Shown here in pieces: positions 5,496 to 12,877 of a stretch of 32,282 nt of DNA. The stretch is from positions 1-32,282 of IMG/VR virus record IMGVR_UViG_3300040796_000047; one strand, 5' to 3'. Both the position numbers and the translations under genes were made by a program. Position 1 is the first letter of the stretch. Each line of letters opens with the position of its first letter. The notes beneath the pieces were generated by a model, which saw only the letters and a list, made by a program, of their open reading frames with translations, searched no databases and had not been told where the DNA came from. This stretch comes from a virus.

Positions 5496-5978
5496 ATGAA
5501 CGCCACCGACATCATCGCCAAGCTCAACGACGCCGACGCCAACGAGGACGAGGCCATCGCCATCATCGAGGCCGCCGGCTGGGACGTCGACCGCGACTTC
5601 GCCGAGGACGGCGCCCTCTGGGGCGTGCGCGACGCCGAGGGCACGCTGCACGTGCTCGAGTGGAGCGCCACGTACGGCTGGCACGAGGCGGGCGAGGAGT
5701 TCCTCTTCGCCCCGGACGTCGACGGCGAGCCGCTCACCGAGGCCGAGGCCGAGGCGCTCTGCGAGCGTGCGGAGGCGTGGCTCGACGAGCACGGCGGCGC
5801 CGGCATCAGCTGGCGCGTCCAACTCCCCGGCAAGCTCGTCGACGCGGTCGGGACCTACCAGCGCCGCACCGATGGCTCGTGGCAGATCCTCGGCTACACC
5901 GTCGCCGAGCCCGCCGCCATCCGCGAGTTGACGGACGCGGCGTGGCTCGCCGCCTGCGAGACGCTGGAGGCGGCGTGA
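5496..5978 (+). CDS. Acidic hypothetical protein (160 aa)
   Basis: ATG 5496 with GGAGGAGA seven bases upstream. The protein is markedly acidic, starting with a helix full of Asp/Glu/Asn, followed by a region with regularly spaced Trp and Tyr (GWDVDRD, WGVRDAEG, EWSATYGWHEA) that looks like beta strands, then more acidic helices. There are no cysteine pairs, signal peptide or membrane segments. It is the first gene behind the palindromic promoter and overlaps the HTH gene by GTGA, so the two form an operon. Acidic proteins in phage control regions can be DNA mimics or inhibitors, but nothing here shows that. Confidence 0.65.
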   Translation: MNATDIIAKLNDADANEDEAIAIIEAAGWDVDRDFAEDGALWGVRDAEGTLHVLEWSATYGWHEAGEEFLFAPDVDGEPLTEAEAEALCERAEAWLDEHGGAGISWRVQLPGKLVDAVGTYQRRTDGSWQILGYTVAEPAAIRELTDAAWLAACETLEAA

Positions 5979-6526
5979 AGCTCGCGGAGCTCGACCCGCG
6001 CGACGTCGGCGCCCGCGCCGCCCGGGCCCTCGTCGACCACGTCGGCCGCGCCGCCTCCCAGCTCGGCCCGTCCTACACGGTCCGCGTCGATGGGGGTGAC
6101 CCCGCCTCATCCGACGTGGCGCTGACCATGCGCGCTCTCACCGAGTACGCCCAGCGCGGCCTCCCGGTCTGGGACTGGACGGACACGGACATGGTCGCCG
6201 ACGCCCTGATCAGCGCCCTCTCCGCCCTCTACGGCAGCCCCTGCGGCGACCTCACGGGCACCGCCGCCGACCCAAGCGACGTGGACCTCGACCCGTCCGA
6301 GCCGCTCACCCTCGCCATCGCCGCCGCCGACGCGCGCCTGCGCATCGACACCGGCTTCCCGGTCACCGCGCGGGACGTGGGGGCGCTCGCTGGCATCAGC
6401 GGGCAGGGCGTGCGCCGCTACCTGCGGAGCGGCGAGCTCGAGGCCAGCAACGACCGGCCCCAGCGAATCGCGGCGGCGGACGCCGCGCGGTGGCTGGCCG
6501 CCCGGGGCGTGCCGGGCTTCCGATGA
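5975..6526 (+). CDS. MerR/excisionase-type helix-turn-helix protein (183 aa)
   Basis: GTG start in a GTGA overlap. Residues 1-125 are helical with a Trp/Asp-rich segment and no known motif. Residues about 129-178 form a MerR/Xis-like DNA-binding domain: VTARDVGALAGISGQGVRRYLRSG (shown here only by its start; it runs 130-153), then a wing and a final helix ending WLAARGV. The domain is at the C-terminus, opposite to classical MerR regulators. A tRNA gene follows 43 bp downstream. Candidate roles are a regulator of the palindromic promoter at 5420-5461 or an excisionase-like factor. No integrase was found, so excision is unsupported. Confidence 0.65.
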   Translation: MKLAELDPRDVGARAARALVDHVGRAASQLGPSYTVRVDGGDPASSDVALTMRALTEYAQRGLPVWDWTDTDMVADALISALSALYGSPCGDLTGTAADPSDVDLDPSEPLTLAIAAADARLRIDTGFPVTARDVGALAGISGQGVRRYLRSGELEASNDRPQRIAAADAARWLAARGVPGFR

Positions 6527-6550
6527 CCTACAATCAGTACACGTTCGACT

Positions 6551-6564
6551 CCCCGCGTGCGGGG
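6551..6564 (+). terminator. Short GC hairpin before the tRNA
   Basis: CCCCG-CGTG-CGGGG forms a 5 bp stem with a 4-base loop, 24 bases after the stop of the HTH gene and 5 bases before the tRNA. No T tract follows, so termination is uncertain. It may instead be a processing signal for the tRNA 5' end. Confidence 0.35.
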
Positions 6565-6569
6565 GACCA

Positions 6570-6642
6570 CGGGGCGAGGGCCAAGCGGACGGCCACCGAG
6601 CTTCTAACTCGGAGGATGCAGGTTCGAATCCTGCCGCCCCGG
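6570..6642 (+). tRNA. tRNA-Arg(TCT)
   Basis: A complete cloverleaf can be drawn by eye. Acceptor CGGGGCG (6570-6576) pairs with CGCCCCG (6635-6641) over 7 bp. D stem GGCC pairs with GGCC if read from 6579/6580 to 6594, with loop AAGCGGA. Anticodon stem CCGAG pairs with CTCGG, with loop CTTCTAA. T stem GCAGG pairs with CCTGC, with loop TTCGAAT. The anticodon is TCT at 6603-6605, so it reads AGA/AGG arginine codons. Position 8 is A rather than the usual T, the base before the second D-stem strand is C, and no CCA is encoded. It is 73 nt with the discriminator G. Phage tRNAs commonly supply codons rare in the host. AGA is rare in this GC-rich DNA. Confidence 0.85.
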
Positions 6643-6678
6643 CCGAGTGAGGCGCCCGACGGCGCAGAGAGGAACGAC

Positions 6679-6975
6679 ATGAGCGACACCCACGAGATCG
6701 CGCGCGCCTGGCGCATCCCCTCCTTCGTCGAGCTGGCCTTCGAGGCCAGCATGGATGAAGGTGTCACGGAGCTGCGGCCCCGCATCGACGCCTACCTCGG
6801 GCACGGCGCGATCGAGTCGCTCGAGCGCGCTCAGGGGCTCGTGCGCCGCGTCTGCCACTGGCTCGCCGATGCGGGCTTCGACTGGACCGACGCGCACGCT
6901 CCGCTGCACGACGAACTCGCGCGCATCGAGGACGCAATCCTCGCGTCGAAGGGGGTCGCTCGCGTGACTCGCTGA
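6679..6975 (+). CDS. Hypothetical protein (98 aa)
   Basis: ATG at 6679 has AGAGG seven bases upstream. The frame is open further 5' but there it crosses the tRNA, so the internal ATG is the real start. The product is a small all-helical acidic protein (helices around residues 10-25, 35-60, 65-90) with no cysteine cluster and no membrane segment. It is the only gene between the tRNA and the strong hairpin at 6994-7029. No family recognised. Confidence 0.6.
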   Translation: MSDTHEIARAWRIPSFVELAFEASMDEGVTELRPRIDAYLGHGAIESLERAQGLVRRVCHWLADAGFDWTDAHAPLHDELARIEDAILASKGVARVTR

Positions 6976-6993
6976 CCACCCCGGCTCGCAAAG

Positions 6994-7029
6994 CGACGCC
7001 CCCGCTCGGACCATCCGGCGGGGGCGTCG
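6994..7029 (+). terminator. Strong hairpin closing the left block
   Basis: CGACGCCCCCGC (6994-7005) pairs with GCGGGGGCGTCG (7018-7029), and the interior CGGA/TCCG adds 4 bp around a 3-base loop, leaving one bulged T. The total is 16 bp. It begins 18 bases after the stop of the 98 aa gene. There is no U tract after it (TGAAAGAG follows), so it may act with Rho, or as an RNA-stabilising end, or as a site of polymerase pausing. Confidence 0.65.
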
Positions 7030-7102
7030 TGAAAGAGTGACTCGCGTCTCTCGATCTAGGCAGCGCCCAGCTTACGACTCGCCGCCCGGCCGCGCCAGGT
7101 AT

Positions 7103-7141
7103 CATGTCGGCTCGCGTGTGCTAGGATAGGAGCGGAGGTGA
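7103..7141 (+). promoter_or_regulatory. Candidate extended -10 promoter and strong RBS for the late operon
   Basis: TGCTAGGAT (7119-7127) is an extended -10 type element, but no matching -35 is visible 17 bases upstream. GGAGGTGA (7134-7141) is the strongest Shine-Dalgarno seen so far. 7103-7126 matches 5244-5267 at 22 of 24 positions, the other copy being inside a coding region. A shared promoter-like element or a small duplicated fragment are both possible. The spacer from the hairpin at 7029 holds no gene. Confidence 0.4.
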
Positions 7142-7148
7142 GTGATGA

Positions 7149-7682
7149 GTGAGGACGAGAGAGGCCACCGTGGGTAAGGCAATCACCTCCCACCCAGCAC
7201 TATCAAGGCTCACCGAGAAGCAAAGGCGGTTCGTGCTGGCGTACCGCGCGCACGGTAACGCAACACGAGCCGCTCGAGAGGCCGGGTACGCAGGCAGCCC
7301 GAACACACTGAGCGCGGTTGGTTCGGAAAACCTGAGGAAGCCTAAGGTCTTAGGGGCGCTAGAGGCCATGGGCGAGCCAGAGGAGTCCGCCCGCATCCTC
7401 AGCACGGAGGAGCTCGACGAGTGGTGCTCCGCGGTCGTGCGCGGCGAGGTCGGCGAGCCGGAGACAGACCTGGCGGGGCAGGTAGTAGGTGAGGCTCCGC
7501 CGAAGCTGCGTGACCGCATCGCAGCGGCCAAGATGCTCTATCAGCGCAGGGGTGCGTTTGTGTCGCGCAGCGAGGTCCGGCACCTGCCGGACGACAGCAA
7601 GAGCCTGGATGAGCTGGCTCAGGAGGCGCGTGAGCGGGCCGAGCGGGTGCTGCGGCTCGTGGGCGGTGGCGAGGAGCAGTGA
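7149..7682 (+). CDS. terS: Terminase small subunit
   Basis: 177 aa. GTG 7149 is 7 bases after GGAGGTGA. GTG 7170, after AGAGAGG, is an alternative that loses 7 residues. The N-terminal region has the Terminase_2-type DNA-binding signature, LTEKQRRFVLAYRAHGNATRA then AREAGYAGSP, with the helix-turn-helix at residues about 20-60. The C-terminal part is Glu/Arg-rich and should form the oligomerisation and large-subunit contact. The small subunit recognises the packaging site and loads DNA onto the TerL motor. It heads the late operon, ends in a GTGA overlap with the acetyltransferase-like gene, and TerL follows two genes later, a normal order with two extra genes inserted. Confidence 0.9.
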   Translation: MRTREATVGKAITSHPALSRLTEKQRRFVLAYRAHGNATRAAREAGYAGSPNTLSAVGSENLRKPKVLGALEAMGEPEESARILSTEELDEWCSAVVRGEVGEPETDLAGQVVGEAPPKLRDRIAAAKMLYQRRGAFVSRSEVRHLPDDSKSLDELAQEARERAERVLRLVGGGEEQ

Positions 7683-8125
7683 GTTGGGAGCTGCGCCCGC
7701 CGCGTCCTGAGGAGGTCGCGCTCATCACGCAGACGTACGTGCGCGGTGCGCGGCGGGCGATGTGGGATGCGGAGCTCGAGGGCCGAGGCTGGCCTGCGCT
7801 CGCCGAGCGATTCGTGGCGGCCTCTCTCGAGGCGGGGCACTGCGTGGTGGCCGGCTGGCCGGGGAGCGATGTGGTCGGCGGCTACTGCCTGGGGCAGCGC
7901 GACGCCGACCGGGCCGTGTGTCACTGGGTGTACGTCAAGGGTTTGTACCGGAGGCGCGGTATTGCTACCATGCTCGTGGGAGCCCTGCGGGCGGGCCTAG
8001 ACGAGGTCATCGTGACGCACACCGCCTCACGGTGGCAGCGTGCGCGCGTGCGTCGCGAGGGGTGGAGGGCCGCCGATAGGCTGCCGTGGCTGTGGCTGTT
8101 GGAGTATGAGGGAGCACATGGGTGA
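7679..8125 (+). CDS. GNAT-like acetyltransferase domain protein (148 aa)
   Basis: GTG start in a GTGA overlap with terS. The pattern fits a small GNAT fold: an N-terminal RPPRPEEVALI strand-helix, a central strand pair (CVVAGW, VVGGYCLG), then WVYVKGLYRRRGIATMLV at residues 83-100. This contains the acetyl-CoA-binding motif A form R-x-x-G-x-A (residues 91-96), followed by a strand and a helix with a basic surface. GNAT proteins transfer acyl groups to amines, and the target here is unknown. A GNAT-like gene between the two terminase subunits is plausible as a modifier of a host or virion protein. Motif A is the main evidence. Confidence 0.7.
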   Translation: MSWELRPPRPEEVALITQTYVRGARRAMWDAELEGRGWPALAERFVAASLEAGHCVVAGWPGSDVVGGYCLGQRDADRAVCHWVYVKGLYRRRGIATMLVGALRAGLDEVIVTHTASRWQRARVRREGWRAADRLPWLWLLEYEGAHG

Positions 8126-8378
8126 GACTGACACGAAGCGTCGCGGGGGCCGGAGGGCGAAGCCGCCGCGCATCAAGAGCATCTCGCTCGTGAGCAAGAT
8201 GCGTGTGCCTGGCGTGGCGCGGACGGACCACGTGGTAGCATCGCCGGGCCGCGAGCTTGAGCTCGGGGAGCTGGGTGGTGCGCCAGGTGTGTGGGTGTCG
8301 ATGCGGGTCGACGGGCAGGAGCGGCGCATCTTCGTCCCGATGGCCGGCATCTGTGGGCTGGTGCTCGAGGGGCAGTGA
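8118..8378 (+). CDS. Hypothetical protein (86 aa)
   Basis: ATG 8118 overlaps the end of the GNAT gene by 8 bases, with GAGG six bases upstream. ATG 8106 is an in-frame alternative. The N-terminus is basic (TKRRGGRRAKPPRIK) and the rest is strand-rich with many Val/Gly, ending VDGQERRIFVPMAGICGLVL. It overlaps the TerL start by GTGA. Coupled position between the terminase subunits suggests a packaging accessory, but no family is recognised. Confidence 0.6.
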   Translation: MGETDTKRRGGRRAKPPRIKSISLVSKMRVPGVARTDHVVASPGRELELGELGGAPGVWVSMRVDGQERRIFVPMAGICGLVLEGQ

Positions 8379-9805
8379 CGCGACCTGTCGCCGACCAGGT
8401 CGCGGCGGACCTAGCGTGGCTGCGCGCATACGAGTCTCGCGTCGCGCCGCGCTGGTGTCCGCTCGACCCGCATGAGCGACAGGCGGAGTTCCTGGCGTGC
8501 GCCGAGACTGAGGCGCTCTATGGTGGCGCGACGGGAGGCGGCAAGACGGCGGCGCTGCTGATGGCGGCGCTCGAGCATGTCGACGTGCCAAAATACGCGG
8601 CGCTGGTGCTGCGGCGCACCTTCCCCGATTTGGCGCAGCCTGGCGGGCCCATGCACCTGGCCGGCGAGTGGCTGCACCCCAGCGCCGCGACCTGGAACGA
8701 CCGGGACAAGGCGTGGACGTTTCCCTCCGGGGCCGTCCTGAGATTCGGCTACATGCAGCATACCAAGGACATCTATCGGTATCAGGGTGGTGAGTACCAG
8801 CTGTTCTGCTTCGACGAGCTGACGCAGTTCCGCGAGCAGCAGTACACGTACCTGTTCTCCCGCGCCCGGAAGCGCACGGGCGAGGCGTGGGACCGTATAC
8901 CGCTGCGATTCCGCAGCGCGGCCAACCCCGGCGGGGTGGGGCACGAGTGGGTCAGGGCGCGCTTTGGCATCCGCGAGGACGGCACGCAGGACGCTTCGTC
9001 GGCGCGCAATGCGCGCGGCGAGCTCCGGCCATTCGTCCAGTCGTTCGCGAAGGACAACCCCGGCATCGACGTCGAGAGCTACATGGCGATGCTCGACGAG
9101 CTGGACGAGGTCACGCGTCGCCAGCTGCGCGACGGCCTGTGGCTACAGGACTCGACGGGTCTGGTGTTGCCGCTCACGCGGCGCAACGTCGTGGACGCGC
9201 CGCCCGAGCACGTGCCGCTGCTCCACGTGCTCGCGATGGACTTCGGCTCCTCGGAGGTGGAGGAGACTCTGGCGCTGGTGGTGCTGGCGTGGTCTCCACA
9301 TGTGCCACGCCAGGTGTGGGTCGTGAGGGCGGAGAAGCACTGCGCGATGATGCTCGACGAGCTGGCTGCGCGCATCCGCGAGCTGGATGCGAGGTACGAC
9401 TTCGGCCGGGTCGTGGCGGACGAGGGCGCGCTCGGCGTGCAGTTCGGTCGCGAGCTCCGGGCGCGCTTTGGCATCCCGGTGCGCCCGGCCAAGAAGGCCG
9501 ACCGCATCGGCTATATCAGGCTGCTGCGCGACGCGGCTCGACGCGGCGACCTCCTGCTGGTGCGCGACGACGCCAACGCTCTGCATGACGAGGCGTCGTC
9601 GCTGCTGTGGCACGAGGACGGGCGCCGCACGGTGGGCACGTGCCACGCATACGACGCCACGCTGTACGGGTGGCGCATGGCGCGCGCGTGGGCCGCAGAG
9701 GAGCCGCAGCCTGAGCCGGCCGAGGGGTCGCACGAATGGCTCGAGCGTCGCAAGCGCGCTCTAGCGCGACGGCGCGCTAAGGAGCGCAAGGAGTGGTGGC
9801 GATGA
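8375..9805 (+). CDS. terL: Terminase large subunit (packaging ATPase and nuclease)
   Basis: 476 aa from GTG 8375 in a GTGA overlap. The ATPase domain has Walker A GGATGGGKT (residues 50-58) and Walker B LFCFDEL (143-149) with the catalytic Glu after Asp. A C-terminal RNase H-like nuclease carries the expected acidic residues: Asp289 (LAMDFGSS), Asp349 (VVADEG) and Asp427 (AYDATLYGW). Length is normal for short-tailed phage TerL. It pumps DNA through the portal and cuts it. The C-terminal tail (450-476) is very basic. The next gene, portal, overlaps by ATGA, so translation is coupled. Confident call. Packaging type (headful, cos or terminal repeats) cannot be read from this alone. Confidence 0.97.
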   Translation: MTRPVADQVAADLAWLRAYESRVAPRWCPLDPHERQAEFLACAETEALYGGATGGGKTAALLMAALEHVDVPKYAALVLRRTFPDLAQPGGPMHLAGEWLHPSAATWNDRDKAWTFPSGAVLRFGYMQHTKDIYRYQGGEYQLFCFDELTQFREQQYTYLFSRARKRTGEAWDRIPLRFRSAANPGGVGHEWVRARFGIREDGTQDASSARNARGELRPFVQSFAKDNPGIDVESYMAMLDELDEVTRRQLRDGLWLQDSTGLVLPLTRRNVVDAPPEHVPLLHVLAMDFGSSEVEETLALVVLAWSPHVPRQVWVVRAEKHCAMMLDELAARIRELDARYDFGRVVADEGALGVQFGRELRARFGIPVRPAKKADRIGYIRLLRDAARRGDLLLVRDDANALHDEASSLLWHEDGRRTVGTCHAYDATLYGWRMARAWAAEEPQPEPAEGSHEWLERRKRALARRRAKERKEWWR

Positions 9806-11673
9806 ACAGGGACACGAGCCGCACGTGGTGGACGGGAGAGACGGCCCCCGTGGCCGAGGCGCTGGTCGCGACCGCGCGCTTCGCGCAGCAGGCTGACCGG
9901 GCGCGCCAGGAGGCGTTGAGGCGCTCGCTGAGCCTGTACCTCAACCGCCCCGTGCAGGAGCTGACGCCCAGCGGCTACGCGCGCGAGGCCGTGACCGACA
10001 CGCGCGTGCGGTTCCCCATCGCCAAGTCGGTGGTGGACACGGTGCATGCGAAGCTGACGAAGAGCCTGCCGCGCACGACGGTGCTGACCGAGGGCGCCAC
10101 GTTCACTTTGCGGATGCAGGCGGAGATGCTCGAGGACTTCATCGACGGCACCAAGGGCGCGAGGCGCAACGACTGGCGCGCGCTGTGCCCTCGCATCGTG
10201 CGCGACGCGATGGTGATGCGGACCGGGGCGGTAAAGGTGTACCCGAGCGTCATCATGCTGGACGGCGAGGAGCGGGGTCGCATCTGCATCGATCGGGTAT
10301 TCGCCCACGAGCTGCTCGTCGACCCGGCGGAGGCCGTGTACGGGCGACCTCGTAGCCTGTTCCAGCTCGCCGTCATGGACCGTCGCGCGGCGGCGGAGTC
10401 GTGGCCGGCCCATGCGGACGCCATCGAGCGCCACGCCCGGTCGCCGCAGCGGACTGACCACGGGGCGGAGCCGACCGCGGACCAGGTGTGTGTGTGGGAG
10501 GGGTGGCATCTGGCCTCTGGCCACGGCGCGGATGACGGGCGCCACATCATCGCGGTGGAGGGCGTCGACCAGCCGGTGGTGGATGAGGAGTACGAGCGCG
10601 ACGGGTTCCCCTTTGCGCTGCTGCACTGGACGGACCCGCTCATGGGCTATTGGGGCGGCTCGCTCATCGACGACATCGACGGCATCCATGTCGAGGCGAA
10701 CGAGGTGGCTCAGCGCAACCAGCGCAGGGCCGAGCAGCTCACGCCGAAGCTCCTGACGACGTCCGGCGAGGTAGAGCAGTCGCTGGACAACGACATCGAT
10801 ATCGCGGTGTACAAGGTCGGGCCGATGGAGGATGTCCGGCTGTGGGACCCGCCCGCGTTCGACCCGCGCCTGTTCGACGCATTCGATCGATACGTCAGCT
10901 ACGCTCAGCAGATGGCCGGCGTGTCGCGCATGTCTGTCGCGGGGCTCAAGCCCGCGGGGCTGGACTCAGGGGTCGCGCTGCGAGAGCACCAGGACATCGA
11001 GTCAGAGCGCTTTGCCTCGCAGCTGCGAGCTATCGAGGCGTTCGACATGGAGGTGTCGAGGCTCATCATCGACGCAGCGCGAGAGCTCAGCGAGAGCGGC
11101 GTGCCGCTGACGGCTCGCACGAACAGGCGTGACGCGATGGGTCAGCACTACGTCGAGTCCATCCGGTGGAGCGACATCGACCTCGACGACGACGCCTATG
11201 TGCTGCAGGTGTGGGCGACCAGCGCCCTGCCCAAGACGCCTGCGGGTCGCCTGGCGATGGTCGAGCAGATGGTCGCCGCCGGCTTCTTCGGCAAGGAGGA
11301 GGCGATGCGGCTGCTCGACTTCCCCGACCTCGACGCGGTGATGTCGGAGCAGCTGGCGCCGGTGCGGCTCGTGCTGCGCACCGTGGACGAGATCATGTAC
11401 CGCGGCCGCATCATCCCGCCGATTCCCGAGATGGACCTGGCTTTGACGCGGCGCATCGTCAACCTCGCCATCCAGCGGTTCACGATGGACGAGGCGCCGC
11501 CGGCGAGGATTGAGATGCTACGGCGGTACGCACAGCAGGTGGACGCGCTGATGCAGCGCGCAGAGGAGTCGGCCCAGAGCGCCGGTGGCGGCCAGTTCGT
11601 CCCAGGCGCTGCGGGGCAGATGCAGCCCGGGCTCCCGCAGGCGGCGGCGGCGGCGGGGCAGGCGGTCGTATGA
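9802..11673 (+). CDS. Portal protein
   Basis: 623 aa. ATG 9802 lies 8 bases after AAGGAG and overlaps the TerL stop. Size, position directly after terL, and features such as the N-terminal helical part (VTDTRVRFPIAKSVVDTV), the mixed alpha/beta wing (KVYPSVIMLDG, VFAHELLVDP) and a long C-terminal helical barrel region with Gln/Ala-rich tail match podovirus-type portals. The portal forms the dodecameric ring at one capsid vertex through which DNA enters and leaves, binding TerL and later the connector proteins. The Gly/Ala/Gln tail (after residue about 585) is low complexity. No frameshift or truncation seen. Confidence 0.92.
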   Translation: MNRDTSRTWWTGETAPVAEALVATARFAQQADRARQEALRRSLSLYLNRPVQELTPSGYAREAVTDTRVRFPIAKSVVDTVHAKLTKSLPRTTVLTEGATFTLRMQAEMLEDFIDGTKGARRNDWRALCPRIVRDAMVMRTGAVKVYPSVIMLDGEERGRICIDRVFAHELLVDPAEAVYGRPRSLFQLAVMDRRAAAESWPAHADAIERHARSPQRTDHGAEPTADQVCVWEGWHLASGHGADDGRHIIAVEGVDQPVVDEEYERDGFPFALLHWTDPLMGYWGGSLIDDIDGIHVEANEVAQRNQRRAEQLTPKLLTTSGEVEQSLDNDIDIAVYKVGPMEDVRLWDPPAFDPRLFDAFDRYVSYAQQMAGVSRMSVAGLKPAGLDSGVALREHQDIESERFASQLRAIEAFDMEVSRLIIDAARELSESGVPLTARTNRRDAMGQHYVESIRWSDIDLDDDAYVLQVWATSALPKTPAGRLAMVEQMVAAGFFGKEEAMRLLDFPDLDAVMSEQLAPVRLVLRTVDEIMYRGRIIPPIPEMDLALTRRIVNLAIQRFTMDEAPPARIEMLRRYAQQVDALMQRAEESAQSAGGGQFVPGAAGQMQPGLPQAAAAAGQAVV

Positions 11674-11698
11674 CCATGGGAACCATGGGAGGTGAGGC

Positions 11699-12850
11699 AT
11701 GAGCGAAGAGGCAGCTACGGCGGTCCCCGAGCAGGCGGCGGCAGACATGAGCAAGGGTGCGCGCATCGAGGCAGCGAAGGCGGCTCTCGCGCAGCGCGTG
11801 GAGCGGTCGGGCGGCCCGCCTCCGGCGGCGGATGCGGCAGAGCCGGCGAGTGAGCCGGCCACGGAAACGCCAGCGCCACCCGCGGCGGACCCCATCGCGG
11901 CGCGCGTCCTGGGCGGACAGGCAGACGCGCCGCGCACCGACGAGGGCGCCGGTGCGCTGGACGGCTCCGACCCTAGCCTGGCGCGGCTGGTGGAGATGGA
12001 CCAGCGCATGCGTGCGCAGGAGCAGGAGTTGCGCCGCCGCGAGGAGGAACTCCGGCAGCGAGAGGCGACGCTCAGCGGGCCGCACGCGGAGCGCATCCGC
12101 CAGCTAGTCGACCTGGTGGGCGAGGGCACGGAGCTCCAGGCGGAGCAGGCGCTCGCCGCGCTGGACGCGCTCGGCGTGCCGTACGAGTCGCTGACCCAGG
12201 CCGTCGTCGCTGGCAAGGCGCCGGTGCGCACCGAGCAGCGCCTCCGCGAGGAGTGGGAGGCGAAGCTCGAGGAGGCGGAAAAGCGGTTCCAGGCCGAGCT
12301 GGAGCGGCGCGACGAGGCGCTGCAGCAACAGGCGCTCGAGCGCTGGCGCATCCAGACCGAGGCCGAGCTGTCCGACGACGCCCGCTGGGGGCTCCTGAAC
12401 GACCCGCGCGTGCGCGGCAGTGCGTCGGTGTCGGACTTGGTGCGCGACTACATCGAGGCGGACTGGACCGCGAAGGTCTCCGACCTACAGCGCCGCCTTG
12501 GCCGCCCACCCACCGAGGCGGAGATGAGCCAGCACGCTCCGCTCTTGACAGCGGCGGACGCCGCCGATAGACTCGAGCAGGAGTACGAGCGCCGCGTGCG
12601 AGAGCACACGGTGAATGGCGGACCAGGCAAGCTGGCTCGCATCCTCGGACTCGCCAGCGCGACGCCGACCGCGTCCACTCCCGCAGAGCCCGCCACGACC
12701 ACGGGAGATGCGCCGCCGGATGGTCCGGCTGGCGTCAGGACGCTGACTAGCGAGCAGTCATCGAGCGCGCCATCGCGCGCCGCGCCCAAGCGGCGTGACG
12801 AGTACCGCGAGGCTGCTCTGCGATTGGCCGCGCAGGTGACCCGGGAGTAG
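11699..12850 (+). CDS. Scaffolding protein
   Basis: 383 aa with a strong GGAGGTGA four bases before ATG 11699. It sits between portal and major capsid genes, the canonical scaffold position. The sequence is Ala/Glu/Gln-rich: disordered Pro/Ala N-terminus (30-75), coiled coil at about 100-125 (MRAQEQELRRREEELRQREA) and again about 190-225, and a basic C-terminal tail rich in Ser/Pro/Arg that ends RLAAQVTRE. Scaffolds of this kind bind the capsid inner surface through a basic C-terminal helix and are removed on maturation. No protease motif was seen, so it is probably released rather than self-cleaved. Assignment rests on position and composition. Confidence 0.8.
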   Translation: MSEEAATAVPEQAAADMSKGARIEAAKAALAQRVERSGGPPPAADAAEPASEPATETPAPPAADPIAARVLGGQADAPRTDEGAGALDGSDPSLARLVEMDQRMRAQEQELRRREEELRQREATLSGPHAERIRQLVDLVGEGTELQAEQALAALDALGVPYESLTQAVVAGKAPVRTEQRLREEWEAKLEEAEKRFQAELERRDEALQQQALERWRIQTEAELSDDARWGLLNDPRVRGSASVSDLVRDYIEADWTAKVSDLQRRLGRPPTEAEMSQHAPLLTAADAADRLEQEYERRVREHTVNGGPGKLARILGLASATPTASTPAEPATTTGDAPPDGPAGVRTLTSEQSSSAPSRAAPKRRDEYREAALRLAAQVTRE

Positions 12851-12877
12851 GGCGCCGCGGCATAGGAGGGGGTCGAC

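Noticed and set aside
5462-5974. N-terminal extension of the HTH protein upstream of 5975
   Set aside because: The upstream part of the frame is Arg/Gly-rich and overlaps the well-supported 5496-5978 gene. The GTGA junction gives a natural start.
6600-6642. Phage attachment site (attP) in the tRNA 3' half
   Set aside because: The 5' half also pairs fully, so the whole tRNA is present, and no integrase gene is seen.
6490-6678. Coding through the tRNA (161 aa ORF)
   Set aside because: The cloverleaf is complete and the upstream residues are not protein-like. ATG 6679 has a good ribosome binding site.
9511-10689. Long reverse-strand ORFs opposite terL and portal
   Set aside because: Shadow frames in GC-rich DNA, Arg/His-rich, lacking start signals, and contradicted by the strong plus-strand homologues.
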